From JBNKHG01 sp050290225 (lineage in GTDB: Bacteria > Pseudomonadota > Gammaproteobacteria > Pseudomonadales > Cellvibrionaceae), in contig JBNKHG010000002.1 of assembly GCA_050290225.1 (NCBI GenBank), forward strand, positions 91,483 through 155,482: 64,000 bases of DNA, written 5' to 3'. Below, piece by piece: positions 51,288-60,316 of the stretch; position 1 is the first letter of the stretch, and each line of letters begins with the position of its first letter. The notes below the pieces were generated by a model. That model was not told the origin of the DNA. It saw only the letters and a list, made by a program, of their open reading frames with translations, and did no database searches. The translations under genes and the position numbers were made by a program.

Positions 51288-52726
51288 CCACTATGAATCA
51301 GTCATCGACCAACGAGCAAAAAGAACTCACCGAAAACCAGAGAGCGGTTCCCACACCAATCACTTCAATCAGCGTGGGCTCTGCGTCCCCCGGTTGCATT
51401 AAAGCCACTGGTCTCAACATACGCTTTCTGTCAGATCTCGTGAGCAAACACCTCTACGATGCAGGTGCCATGACCGCTCATGAAATAGCCCTTCGACTAT
51501 GTCTGAACGGTCCCATTATCGACGAGATCCTTCAGCACCTTCGTCAGGAAGCGCGCATAGAGGTAAAACCCAACAACAACATCAACGCAGCGTTGCGCTT
51601 TGGCCTTACCGATCGCGGCCGCGCCTGTACCAACGATGCGCTTGCCAAAAGTGGCTATATCGGTCCCTGTCCGGTTCCTTTAGATCAGTATCGGGCGGTC
51701 ATGAAAACCCAGTCGATACACCGGTGCACTGTTACCCAGGTAAGGCTTGAAAAAACCTTCGAAAATTTCGTCATTGATAAAAATGTACAGGATCAACTGG
51801 GTATGGCTGTCAATTCAGGCAGAGCTATTTTTATATACGGCCCCGCTGGTTCCGGCAAAACCTACACCATCTCCCAGTTGCCCCGGGTTTTCGAAGAGGT
51901 CTGTCTGATCCCATTCGCCATCGCCATAGACGATACAGTTGTCGAACTATTCGACCCCTTGATTCACACGCCCGTCAAGTCCGAAACACCACAAACCGAC
52001 AACCAGGAACAACCGGCCATCATCGATCCCAAGTTGCTGATGAACCACAAACAGGACGCTCGCTGGTTGACCTGCAAACGCCCGGTGGTGGTCTGTGGCG
52101 GCGAACTCACCATGGACATGTTGGAAATACGCTTTAACCCCGCCACCCTGCAGTATCAGGCGCCCCTGCAGATGAAAGCCAATGGTGGAATCTTTATCAT
52201 CGACGACATGGGGCGACAAAAGCCCTCTCCGGCAGAGATATTCAATCGCTGGATCGTGCCAATGGAGGAACACCGCGATTTTCTCTCTCTGGGTTCAGGC
52301 CGTCATTTCGAAGTACCGTTTGACGAAATACTGGTATTCTCGTCCAACATCAATCCGCTGGAACTGGCTGATGAGGCATTTCTGCGCCGCATTGGCTACA
52401 AAATTCGCTTTGACTATATGCCTTCGGAACAGTACCAGGCTATCTGGACAGCACTTTGCGAAGAGCACAATGTGGAATTCGACCGGGACACCTTTAATCA
52501 TCTACTGACGAACCTGCACGAGCTGCAGAAGGTGCCCCTGCTACCCTGCCATCCCCGCGATCTTCTCGGCATCGCTATGGATCACGCCAGTTATTTCGGC
52601 TCAAGCGACGTGATGAATATAGAGCGCATCGAGTGGGCATGGAATACCTATTTCGTCGACAAGAACCAGTACAAACTGGAACAAATCCAAGACATGCGGC
52701 AACCCGGAGGCACCTCAAATGATTAA
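51284..52726 (+). CDS. AAA+ ATPase of the tad operon, function unknown
   Basis: 480 residues from a GTG at 51284 that overlaps the cpaA stop (ATG at 51293 is an alternative; neither has a good ribosome site). Residues 1-40 are low-complexity. About 45-140 look like a winged-helix region. Walker A GPAGSGKT is at 186-193, Walker B GGIFIIDDMGR at 301-311, sensor-1-like SSNINP near 353-358 and a conserved arginine pair in LRRIGYKI. The fold resembles MoxR/RavA-type AAA+ proteins, and it is neither TadA nor TadZ. Its 3' end overlaps cpaB by 8 nt, so it is co-translated with pilus assembly genes. A role in assembly or regulation is inferred from position only. Confidence 0.88.
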   Translation: MTTMNQSSTNEQKELTENQRAVPTPITSISVGSASPGCIKATGLNIRFLSDLVSKHLYDAGAMTAHEIALRLCLNGPIIDEILQHLRQEARIEVKPNNNINAALRFGLTDRGRACTNDALAKSGYIGPCPVPLDQYRAVMKTQSIHRCTVTQVRLEKTFENFVIDKNVQDQLGMAVNSGRAIFIYGPAGSGKTYTISQLPRVFEEVCLIPFAIAIDDTVVELFDPLIHTPVKSETPQTDNQEQPAIIDPKLLMNHKQDARWLTCKRPVVVCGGELTMDMLEIRFNPATLQYQAPLQMKANGGIFIIDDMGRQKPSPAEIFNRWIVPMEEHRDFLSLGSGRHFEVPFDEILVFSSNINPLELADEAFLRRIGYKIRFDYMPSEQYQAIWTALCEEHNVEFDRDTFNHLLTNLHELQKVPLLPCHPRDLLGIAMDHASYFGSSDVMNIERIEWAWNTYFVDKNQYKLEQIQDMRQPGGTSND

Positions 52727-53486
52727 GCCACGAACCATGACACTGCTCACCCTGTCCGTCATTCTTTCCATTGGCGCAGCCTGGATCGCCAACAACTGGA
52801 TCCGGGGCAAAAGTAACGCCAATTCGGAAACTCAAAACGTCAACATCGTGGTTGCAGCCACCGACATCCCCTACGGACACAAAATAGAAAGTGTCAATCT
52901 TAAAACCATTACCGTACCCAAGGACCTGGCCCCTGATGACGCTGTGACCGACAGCGAAAATCTCATCGGCATGGTTTCCAGAGAAGCCATTATCGAGGAC
53001 GATATTTTGCGTTCACGACGATTCTCCAAACACCTGGAGGGCTCCACATTGGCTGCCGTTATTTCACCTGACAAGCGCGCAGTCACCGTCAGAGTCAATG
53101 ATGTTGTCGGTGTCGCAGGTTTTTTGTTACCGGGCAATGAAGTGGATGTTCTCGCTTCCAGGAAAAACAACAAGAAGGTCGTGACCGACACGATCCTGAA
53201 AAAGATCAAGGTACTGGCTGTGGACCAGACCAAGAGCACCAACAAAAACGACCCGGTTATAGTCCGTGCCGTCACACTTGAAGCCACGCCAACTCAAGCC
53301 GAAGCCATTGTCAAGGCCAGGGAAGAGGGAAGTTTGCAACTGACTTTAAGGAATCCCCTGGAGGAAGAACGCCCGGAACCTCAAAAAAAATCAGCGCCTG
53401 TTAAACGTTACCCATACCATACCGCCTATGTAACGGTTATTCGTGGAACCAATGCTGAGCTCAAGAAAGTAACCTACAAGAAATAG
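52719..53486 (+). CDS. cpaB: Flp pilus assembly protein CpaB/RcpC
   Basis: Periplasmic SAF-domain protein associated with the Tad secretin. 255 residues. One N-terminal membrane anchor (TLLTLSVILSIGAAWIANNW) is followed by the SAF domain (IVVAATDIPYGHKIESVNLK, with GMVSREAIIEDDIL) and a second RcpC-type domain (AVTVRVNDVVGVAGFLLPGNEVDV). This is the standard family layout. It overlaps the AAA+ gene and precedes the secretin. Confidence 0.92.
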   Translation: MIKPRTMTLLTLSVILSIGAAWIANNWIRGKSNANSETQNVNIVVAATDIPYGHKIESVNLKTITVPKDLAPDDAVTDSENLIGMVSREAIIEDDILRSRRFSKHLEGSTLAAVISPDKRAVTVRVNDVVGVAGFLLPGNEVDVLASRKNNKKVVTDTILKKIKVLAVDQTKSTNKNDPVIVRAVTLEATPTQAEAIVKAREEGSLQLTLRNPLEEERPEPQKKSAPVKRYPYHTAYVTVIRGTNAELKKVTYKK

Positions 53487-53556
53487 CGACAAAGAGATAC
53501 CGACAGCTAAGGAAGCATAAGTACCGAATTCAGGGGCAAACAACAGAGACAGTGAC

Positions 53557-55197
53557 ATGAAAAATATCAACAATATTCACAACACCAGGGATTCCTCACT
53601 CGTTTCCAGAGCGGTCTGCCTGCTATGGCTGATGCTTGCCGTAGCTCCAGCGTCGACTCTGGGCGCGAGCGAGGCGATAACCAATTTGAACCCGGACAGC
53701 ACCTATACTGACAGCCTCAAGGTGCCACTCTATAAGTCACAAGTTGTGGACATAAAGGTTCCCATCCAGAAAGTTTCCATGGGTAACCCAGAGATCGCTG
53801 ACATCCTCATTCTGCGTTACGGTCAGTTATATGTTCTGGGTAAAAGACTGGGAACGACCAATGTCATGTTGTGGGACAAGAAAAGTCAACTGATCAAGGC
53901 GATCGACATTGAGGTAACCCATGACCTTAACACCCTGAAAGCCAAGCTACACCAAGTACTGCCAGATGAAAAAATTGAGGTTTACAGCTCCCAAGGCTCC
54001 CTGGTGCTTGGCGGTAACGTCTCCTCCAGCGCAAAAATGGATACCGCCCTGAAAATCGCCAAGAGTTACGCCGAGGCGGCCTGGCACGAGGAAAAAGATG
54101 ATAGCAACAACAACGAAGAGGGACAAAAGGAGATCAGGGTCGTCAATCTAATGGGCGTGGGTGGAGCCCAACAGGTGATGCTGAAAGTGACTGTGGCGGA
54201 GATGAACCGCAGCACAATGAAGCGCATGGGTATAAAATTCAACGCCCTCGGGGTGGGTGACAACAACTGGAATATCGGTGGTGTCAGCGGTGGCGCAACC
54301 TTTCCGGATGCGGTATTCAAACCCGACGATGTCAATATCCCCGTATTTGGTATTCCAACCGAAGGTACCGCTGTCATCGGTCCTGATATCGACGAGTTTC
54401 TTCCCAACGACCTTTCCATTGCCGACAAGGGACTGTTCAGCAGCTTCCTGAGCGAAAACTTCGTATTCAATATGGCCCTGGAAGCAGCCAAAGAAAACGG
54501 CTCGGCCAAGATCCTGGCGGAACCGACTTTAACCACACTGACCGGCCAGGAAGCGAAGTTTCTCTCCGGTGGCGAATTCCCCATTCCTGTGCCCCGGGGC
54601 GATGAAGGGATCACTATTGAGTTCAAGGAATTTGGTGTAGGCGTCAAGTTTTTACCGGTTGTTCTGGACTCAGGCCGTATAAACCTGACACTGAATGTTA
54701 CCGTGAGCGAGTTGACCAGTTCCAATACGGTATCGCTGACATCCAGAAACACGCCAACGACATTCCTCGTTCCCGGATTGACTAAACGAACTGCGCAGTC
54801 TTCGGTTGAGCTGGGCGATGGGGAAACAATCGGCATTGCAGGCTTGATCAGCGAAAACATGCGCGAAGTCGTCAACAAGTTTCCAGGCCTCGGGGATATT
54901 CCTATCCTCGGACACCTGTTCCGCAGCCAGGAGTTCGAATCCGGAGAGACCGAACTGGTCATCATGGTAACTCCGGTATTGGCGAAGCCTTTCACAGAAC
55001 CCGTAAAACTGCCAACCGACAATTTTGTTCCACCATCGGATATGGAGTTCTATCTGCTTGGTAGAAATTACGGCAATCCAGACCGTTCACCGCAACAGCA
55101 CCAGACCAATTCCGGTAACGACTTCACCATGAGCTCGACACTGCCCAATACAAAAGGTGGCGTTGAAAAAAGCTTTGGTCACACTTTCGAACAATAA
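53557..55197 (+). CDS. cpaC: Tad secretin CpaC/RcpA
   Basis: Outer-membrane secretin through which Flp pili exit. 546 residues. A signal peptide (to about residue 37) is followed by an N-terminal pilus-secretin domain (KVPLYKSQVVDIKVPIQKVS, YGQLYVLGKRLGTTNV) and a BON-like segment (EVYSSQGSLVLGGNVSS). The secretin core (about 200-490) includes AKILAEPTLTTLTGQEAKFL, GGEFPIPVPR and FLVPGLTKRTAQSSVELGDG. A glycine/asparagine-rich tail follows. It is preceded by cpaB and followed immediately by a small lipoprotein that could be its pilotin. Confidence 0.94.
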   Translation: MKNINNIHNTRDSSLVSRAVCLLWLMLAVAPASTLGASEAITNLNPDSTYTDSLKVPLYKSQVVDIKVPIQKVSMGNPEIADILILRYGQLYVLGKRLGTTNVMLWDKKSQLIKAIDIEVTHDLNTLKAKLHQVLPDEKIEVYSSQGSLVLGGNVSSSAKMDTALKIAKSYAEAAWHEEKDDSNNNEEGQKEIRVVNLMGVGGAQQVMLKVTVAEMNRSTMKRMGIKFNALGVGDNNWNIGGVSGGATFPDAVFKPDDVNIPVFGIPTEGTAVIGPDIDEFLPNDLSIADKGLFSSFLSENFVFNMALEAAKENGSAKILAEPTLTTLTGQEAKFLSGGEFPIPVPRGDEGITIEFKEFGVGVKFLPVVLDSGRINLTLNVTVSELTSSNTVSLTSRNTPTTFLVPGLTKRTAQSSVELGDGETIGIAGLISENMREVVNKFPGLGDIPILGHLFRSQEFESGETELVIMVTPVLAKPFTEPVKLPTDNFVPPSDMEFYLLGRNYGNPDRSPQQHQTNSGNDFTMSSTLPNTKGGVEKSFGHTFEQ

Positions 55198-55211
55198 AAT
55201 TGGAGAGCACA

Positions 55212-55460
55212 ATGAAATACGGAATTCCAATTACTGCAATCATACTGGCGCTGGCCCTCGCAGCCTGTTCAAGCTACCGCCAGTTCCCGATGGGTGACAG
55301 TGTCGCAGAAATGACCGGGGCACAAACCGCAAATCCTGAAGGATACCAGGGTAAAAAGGAAGGCTTAGATGCCAACAAAGCGGAGAACGCCCTGCGAGTC
55401 TATCGCCGCGATGTCAGCAAACCCGCAGACATTAAGGACAAGATGGAATTTAACCAGTAG
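55212..55460 (+). CDS. Small Tad-locus lipoprotein, possible secretin pilotin
   Basis: 82 residues; start at the ATG at 55212 with GGAGAG upstream, rather than 55200. The lipobox is LAAC, then SSYRQFPMGDSV. The rest is hydrophilic (AQTANPEGYQGKKEGLDANK, DIKDKMEFNQ). It lies 14 nt after the secretin gene. Its size and place recall pilotin-like lipoproteins, but the sequence is not recognised, so the role is inference. Confidence 0.7.
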   Translation: MKYGIPITAIILALALAACSSYRQFPMGDSVAEMTGAQTANPEGYQGKKEGLDANKAENALRVYRRDVSKPADIKDKMEFNQ

Positions 55461-55492
55461 ATATCTGTCAACCTGCCAGGAAGGATGCAATA

Positions 55493-56722
55493 ATGGCGAG
55501 CCAAATATGCAAGTCAATTCCCGGACGTCAAAAGGGCATTGTCGTCATCGCCACGACCGTCGCCATGTTGGCGTTACTATTGGTAGCAGGTTATGCCCTG
55601 AGCAGCGGACATATTCTGCTCAATAAAACACGATTGCAGAATATGGTGGATTCGGCGGCACTCAGCGCCGCCAAGGTTCTCGATCAAACCAACGATACAA
55701 GTCTGGCCCGCCAGGCGGGTTTCGATGCCCTCACCACTAACCTGGCGGAAGCCGGTTATAAAGAGCTCGCCACCGCTATCGCCGATGGTGCTATCGGTTT
55801 TGAGGCTGAATTTTCCAATACATTGTTGCCTTTCGATCCCGCCAGTCCCAATCCCCGCTTTGTCCGCATCAGCTTCACTGACAATATACCCCTCAATGAT
55901 TTCTTCCTGATCGGTAATAAATTCGTCAACGCCACAGCGGTTTCGGGCCCCAGCCCGATACTCGCCGGCAACGTCTGTAATATCGCCCCTTTAATGGCCT
56001 GCGGGGAAAACAACCCCGATAACTATTACGGTTATGACACCGACGAGGTCACAGTGATGAAATACGCCGCAGGAGACAGTTCAGAAGTCGGCTCCGGCAA
56101 CTTTCAACTGATTCGGCTGCCGGGAGGCCAGGGCGGCGCTGCGGTGAGAGAAAATCTGGCAGGCGGTTACGATGACTGCCTGTCTGCCGGTGACGATATA
56201 GAGACCGAGCCCGGAAATACCGTCGGACCTGTAGTTCAGGGGCTCAATCTGCGCTTCGGTGTTATTAGCGGAGGATCTTTGGATCCAACAGTCTATCAGC
56301 CTGATTTTGTCACTGATTCCGAATCGCATTTTACCATTGACGACATTAATGACGACGGCTCTCTGAAAGATCCCGACAAGAAAAATAGGGCCTTCAACCA
56401 TAAGAAATATAAAGATCGCTACAGCCTGAACCAATACGATGTGGAAACCTGTCCGGGCGATCCACAATGCTACCGCCGCAGGTTGACCGTCCCTATCGGA
56501 GATTGCAGCGGCACCACCAATGGTCAGGGAATCGTGCCCCTGTACGGTTTCGCCTGCTTTTATCTGCTGCAGCCAGTCAACCAGAAAGGCAATGAGGCAC
56601 AGGTGTTCGGACAGTTCGTGGAGGGGTGTAACAACTCCGGCAGCTTTTTGGAAGATCCCGGTACCGGACCTGCGCCAACCCGAATCATTTTATACAAAGA
56701 CCCTGACAGTCTGGATTCGTGA
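55493..56722 (+). CDS. tadG: TadG-like Flp pilus protein
   Basis: 409 residues. One N-terminal transmembrane helix (GIVVIATTVAMLALLLVAGYAL) and the TadG N-terminal signature (NKTRLQNMVDSAALSAAKVL). The large periplasmic portion contains VCNIAPLMACGENN, YYGYDTDEVTVMKYAAG, NFQLIRLPGGQGG and EPGNTVGPVVQGLNLRFG, a pattern seen in TadG-family proteins. No von Willebrand MIDAS motif was noticed. The first helix is preceded by a basic leader (CKSIPGRQKG). AGGAAGGA is 10 nt upstream. It probably anchors or caps the pilus with the two TadE-like proteins. Confidence 0.85.
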   Translation: MASQICKSIPGRQKGIVVIATTVAMLALLLVAGYALSSGHILLNKTRLQNMVDSAALSAAKVLDQTNDTSLARQAGFDALTTNLAEAGYKELATAIADGAIGFEAEFSNTLLPFDPASPNPRFVRISFTDNIPLNDFFLIGNKFVNATAVSGPSPILAGNVCNIAPLMACGENNPDNYYGYDTDEVTVMKYAAGDSSEVGSGNFQLIRLPGGQGGAAVRENLAGGYDDCLSAGDDIETEPGNTVGPVVQGLNLRFGVISGGSLDPTVYQPDFVTDSESHFTIDDINDDGSLKDPDKKNRAFNHKKYKDRYSLNQYDVETCPGDPQCYRRRLTVPIGDCSGTTNGQGIVPLYGFACFYLLQPVNQKGNEAQVFGQFVEGCNNSGSFLEDPGTGPAPTRIILYKDPDSLDS

Positions 56723-57198
56723 GCATGAGACAGATCCACCATTTGAAGAGACAGCAGGGCGCCGCAATGGCCGAAGCCACTCTGGTGCTTCCACTGCTTT
56801 TAGTTTTGCTGTTTGCGATCTGTGAATTTGGTCGCGCTTTTTACACCTACAACACTTTGAATAAAACAATGCAAAATGGAGCCCGTCATCTCTCGGCAAA
56901 TGCCTTGTTCGGCGACACCAGCACCATTCAGTTTAATTACACCGGCCCCGATGGCAACGCCTTTCAAGCCATCAATCTGATTGTATATGGTGATGTAGAC
57001 GGAGGCAGTGTACCGGTACTGGCCGGATTGTCCGCGAGTGATATCGATATTACACAACCAACACCGAGCCTTATAAGAATCAGTGTCAGCTACAATTACA
57101 TACCCATGATCGGTTCGGTTTTCCGGCCCTTTGGAATTGGCCCGTCAATCGATCTGGGTTTTACACTCAACGCCGTCATTAGTATGCGCGCGCTATAG
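56719..57198 (+). CDS. tadE: TadE-like pseudopilin 1
   Basis: 159 residues. A GTG at 56719 overlaps the tadG stop (GTGA); an ATG at 56725 is equally possible. It has a basic leader ending QQGAAMAEATLVLPLLL, the TadE-type cleavage and helix pattern (Glu at +5 after Gly), then FAICEFGRAFYTYNTLNKTM and a periplasmic domain with ISVSYNYIPMIG. In other systems TadE and TadF are minor pseudopilins processed by TadV. Whether this is TadE or TadF cannot be told by eye. Confidence 0.82.
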   Translation: MSMRQIHHLKRQQGAAMAEATLVLPLLLVLLFAICEFGRAFYTYNTLNKTMQNGARHLSANALFGDTSTIQFNYTGPDGNAFQAINLIVYGDVDGGSVPVLAGLSASDIDITQPTPSLIRISVSYNYIPMIGSVFRPFGIGPSIDLGFTLNAVISMRAL

Positions 57199-57223
57199 CG
57201 CCTATGTGAAGGGGAAGTGACCC

Positions 57224-57685
57224 ATGTGTAATCACCGTTGCAAAGGCATGACGCAGGTAGAGTTCACCATCGTCGCCACTGTTTTTTTTATGATTCTTTT
57301 TGGGGTCATAGAATTTGGTCGAATTCTCTACACCTGGAATATACTGGACGAAGTTACCCGGCGCGCAGCCCGCCTGGCCGCGGTTTGCCCAATTTCCGAT
57401 GCTGCAGGCATCACAGCCAGAGCGACCTTTAACGGCAATATCATTCACGATTTCACGGCAAGTAACCTGCGTATCGAATACCTGGATCAGAATTCTCTAC
57501 CCACCACCAACTTTCCGGATATTCGCTTCATCCGGACAAGTATACAGAACTATCAATTTCAACCCTTTATTCCTTTTCTTACCCTTCTATTGGACGCCCC
57601 ATCGTTTGAGACCGTTTTACCGAGTGAGAGCCTGGGAATCAGCCCAGCGGGTGCAATCGCGGGTGGCGGAAGCATCAACTGTTAG
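57224..57685 (+). CDS. TadE/TadF-like pseudopilin 2
   Basis: 153 residues. The leader MCNHRCKGMTQVEF and helix TIVATVFFMILFGVIEFGRI match the processed pseudopilin family, with ILDEVTRRAARLAAVCPIS typical of TadE-domain proteins. It lies 25 nt after the first TadE-like gene and 11 nt before cpaE. The pair of TadE-domain proteins plus TadG is the usual minor-pseudopilin set. Confidence 0.82.
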   Translation: MCNHRCKGMTQVEFTIVATVFFMILFGVIEFGRILYTWNILDEVTRRAARLAAVCPISDAAGITARATFNGNIIHDFTASNLRIEYLDQNSLPTTNFPDIRFIRTSIQNYQFQPFIPFLTLLLDAPSFETVLPSESLGISPAGAIAGGGSINC

Positions 57686-57696
57686 GAGATTTAAAG

Positions 57697-58935
57697 ATGC
57701 AACTTAATACTCAACTCAAGTCCACTGTTACTCAACTCCCTCTGGAAACAGGTCCAGACAAGAACGTCAATGTTCTAATCGCCAGCCGTGACACAAAGTC
57801 CCTTGACGAACTCTATAACCTGTTGAGTAACGCACCCGGATACAGAGTGACCACCAACTTGATTTTGAACGGCAACAGCAATCCGCTGTTGGGTATAAAT
57901 ACCAAACCCGACATTATTATTTTCAAGGTAAGCGATCAATGGCGCAGGGAACTGGAAGAGCTGCCAACATACCTTAACGGTCTCGACCTTGAAAAAATCA
58001 TTGTCAGCGACAGCGAGGAGCACGATTGTATGCGTATGGCGATACAGGCTGGAGCCAGAGATTTCATTTCCCCCCCGTTGTCCTCAAATTCCCTGATAGA
58101 CTCCATTCGACGATTGCGAGCAGAAATGGGCAGTATCAAACGAAAAGGGCAGTTGGTCAGCGTAATCAATGCCAAGGGCGGTGGCGGAGCCAGTTTTATT
58201 GCCAGCAATCTGGCACACGTTATGGCTGTCGTAAGCAAGTTGAATGTGGTTCTGTTGGACCTGGATCTGCAGTTTGGCCACCTGTGCCACTACCTCAATA
58301 TGGAGCCACAAAGAGGCCTGATGGAGGCGATCCAGCACATCGAAGACCTGGATGAGGTCGCTCTGCACGCCTACCTGTTGAAGCACAATAGCGGTCTGAA
58401 AATAATGGAAACAAATCCACAAGGTGTCGCACTGCCGGAAGATATCCCGGACCAAAAGCTGAGCATACTGCTCGATCTGCTTCTACTCTGTCATGACGAG
58501 CTGATCGTGGATCTGCCCCGCCAGATCGACCTGATTACCAGTACAGTTCTGGAACGCTCCAACAAGGTGCTTGTCGTGCTCCAGCAGGATATCTCCGCTC
58601 TAAGAGATGCAACGAGACTGCTCTCCATATTCAGGAAAGACCTGGGGCTTGATGACAGCCATATTGAGGTTGTTATTAATCGTTATGACAAGAGATCCAA
58701 CATTAGTCGCGAAGACATACAAAAAGCCCTGAAGGTAATTGAACCCCATACCATTCCCAACGATTTTAGCAACGCACACGATTGTATCGACACAGGAGTT
58801 CCCCTGTATGAATACAACCGCAGAGCCCCGTCAACCCGTGCAATTATGACGCTGGAGTCCGCTCTGGCTGGCAAGTCCGCACAAGGCGGGAACAGCTTTG
58901 TGAATCTTGTGACATCCTATTTCAAGAGGGTTTAG
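57697..58935 (+). CDS. cpaE: CpaE/TadZ ATPase-like localisation protein
   Basis: 412 residues. Residues about 24-130 form an atypical receiver (NVNVLIASRDTKSLDELYNL, QAGARDFISPP), and residues 150-400 a ParA/MinD-like domain. The Walker A reads NAKGGGGASFIASNL at 158-172: the signature Lys160 is kept but the catalytic Lys is replaced by Ala165. This K-to-A replacement is common in TadZ/CpaE and agrees with a scaffold rather than a fast ATPase. VVLLDLDLQFGH follows. These proteins place the Tad machine at a cell pole. It is followed 3 nt later by tadA. Confidence 0.93.
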   Translation: MQLNTQLKSTVTQLPLETGPDKNVNVLIASRDTKSLDELYNLLSNAPGYRVTTNLILNGNSNPLLGINTKPDIIIFKVSDQWRRELEELPTYLNGLDLEKIIVSDSEEHDCMRMAIQAGARDFISPPLSSNSLIDSIRRLRAEMGSIKRKGQLVSVINAKGGGGASFIASNLAHVMAVVSKLNVVLLDLDLQFGHLCHYLNMEPQRGLMEAIQHIEDLDEVALHAYLLKHNSGLKIMETNPQGVALPEDIPDQKLSILLDLLLLCHDELIVDLPRQIDLITSTVLERSNKVLVVLQQDISALRDATRLLSIFRKDLGLDDSHIEVVINRYDKRSNISREDIQKALKVIEPHTIPNDFSNAHDCIDTGVPLYEYNRRAPSTRAIMTLESALAGKSAQGGNSFVNLVTSYFKRV

Positions 58936-58938
58936 TCT

Positions 58939-60306
58939 ATGTCCATATTTCCCAATGCACATCCCGGCACCGATGACAGTGGACTGGCGGAAGAGTTTTC
59001 GCGGGATCACTCCGAGAGCAAAGAACCTGTCAAACGTTCCATGAGCAACAATGAACGGGAGTGCAAGTATAAGATTCACCAGCGACTGCTGGAGGTTGTC
59101 GACCTGACCATACTGGACACGCTCGAGGAGTCCCAAGCCAGAGAGCAACTCCAGGAGATCTGCCGCAACCTGATGCACGAAGAAGACATCCCGCTTCCCC
59201 TCTCCGCCCGTCAGTTGGTTATCAAGGAGATAGAAGATGAAATTCTGGGACTTGGTCCCCTGGAAAGCCTCCTTGCTGACAAAACAGTATCCGATATTCT
59301 GGTCAACGGTTACGACTCCTTGTATGTAGAACGCCACGGCAGACTGGAACCAACAGACATTCGCTTCAATGACAATCAACACCTGCTCAACATTATCGAC
59401 CGCATCGTATCCAGTGTTGGCCGACGCATTGATGAATCCTCACCTTTGGTGGACGCGCGCCTGAAAGATGGCTCACGCGTCAACGTTGTCATTCCTCCGC
59501 TTGCCATTGACGGCCCCTGCATGTCCATTCGCCGATTCAGCGTGGAGATGCTGACCATGCAGCACCTGGTAGATATCGGCTCTGTCCCGGAAAACCTTGC
59601 ACCGGTTTTGGAAGCGATCGTCAAGGCGCGGCTGAATATACTTATTTCAGGAGGCACCGGATCGGGAAAGACCACTATGCTCAATATCCTGTCCGGTTTT
59701 ATCCCGACGCAGGAGCGGGTTATCACGATTGAAGATTCCGCAGAATTGCAACTGCAGCAACCCCACGTGGTACGCCTGGAAACCCGACCGCCCAATGTGG
59801 AGAACAAGGGCCAGATAACCCAGCGAGACCTGGTGCGCAACAGCCTGCGGATGCGTCCTGAACGGATCGTGATCGGCGAGGTCAGGGGCGAGGAGGCTCT
59901 GGATATGCTGCAGGCGATGAATACAGGTCACGACGGTTCCCTTACCACTATTCACGCCAACACTGCCAGGGATGCTCTATCGCGAATCGAAAATATGGTG
60001 TCGATGAGTGGCATGAATTTTCAGGAAAAGGCGCTACGCTCCCAGATCGCATCCGCCATTGACGTGATCCTGCAAATCGAAAGAATGGAGGACGGCAAAA
60101 GACGCCTGGTCAGTGTCAACGAAATCAACGGCATGGAGGGAAATATCATCACCATGTCAGAACTCTTCCAATTCGATCGTCAGGGCCTGGACGACGAGGG
60201 TAATGTCAGGGGACAGTTTCGCGCTACCGGCATCGTGCCCTCTTTTTATGATCGTCTGCTAAAACGTGGCATCGACATACCCATCAGCCTGTTCTCTTCG
60301 AACTGA
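58939..60306 (+). CDS. cpaF: Tad assembly ATPase CpaF/TadA
   Basis: Secretion ATPase (VirB11/PulE superfamily) that powers Flp pilus assembly and retraction. 455 residues. An N-terminal helical region, the linker with LGLGPLESLLADKTVSDILV, Walker A GGTGSGKT at 238-245, an Asp box, EDSAELQLQQPHVVRLE and a Walker B/His box with RIVIGEVRGEEALDML and GHDGSLTTIHANTARDAL. A single ATPase gene, like other Tad loci, implies bifunctional extension/retraction. It is coupled to tadB, which begins 10 nt later. Confidence 0.96.
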   Translation: MSIFPNAHPGTDDSGLAEEFSRDHSESKEPVKRSMSNNERECKYKIHQRLLEVVDLTILDTLEESQAREQLQEICRNLMHEEDIPLPLSARQLVIKEIEDEILGLGPLESLLADKTVSDILVNGYDSLYVERHGRLEPTDIRFNDNQHLLNIIDRIVSSVGRRIDESSPLVDARLKDGSRVNVVIPPLAIDGPCMSIRRFSVEMLTMQHLVDIGSVPENLAPVLEAIVKARLNILISGGTGSGKTTMLNILSGFIPTQERVITIEDSAELQLQQPHVVRLETRPPNVENKGQITQRDLVRNSLRMRPERIVIGEVRGEEALDMLQAMNTGHDGSLTTIHANTARDALSRIENMVSMSGMNFQEKALRSQIASAIDVILQIERMEDGKRRLVSVNEINGMEGNIITMSELFQFDRQGLDDEGNVRGQFRATGIVPSFYDRLLKRGIDIPISLFSSN

Positions 60307-60316
60307 GGTAAACACC

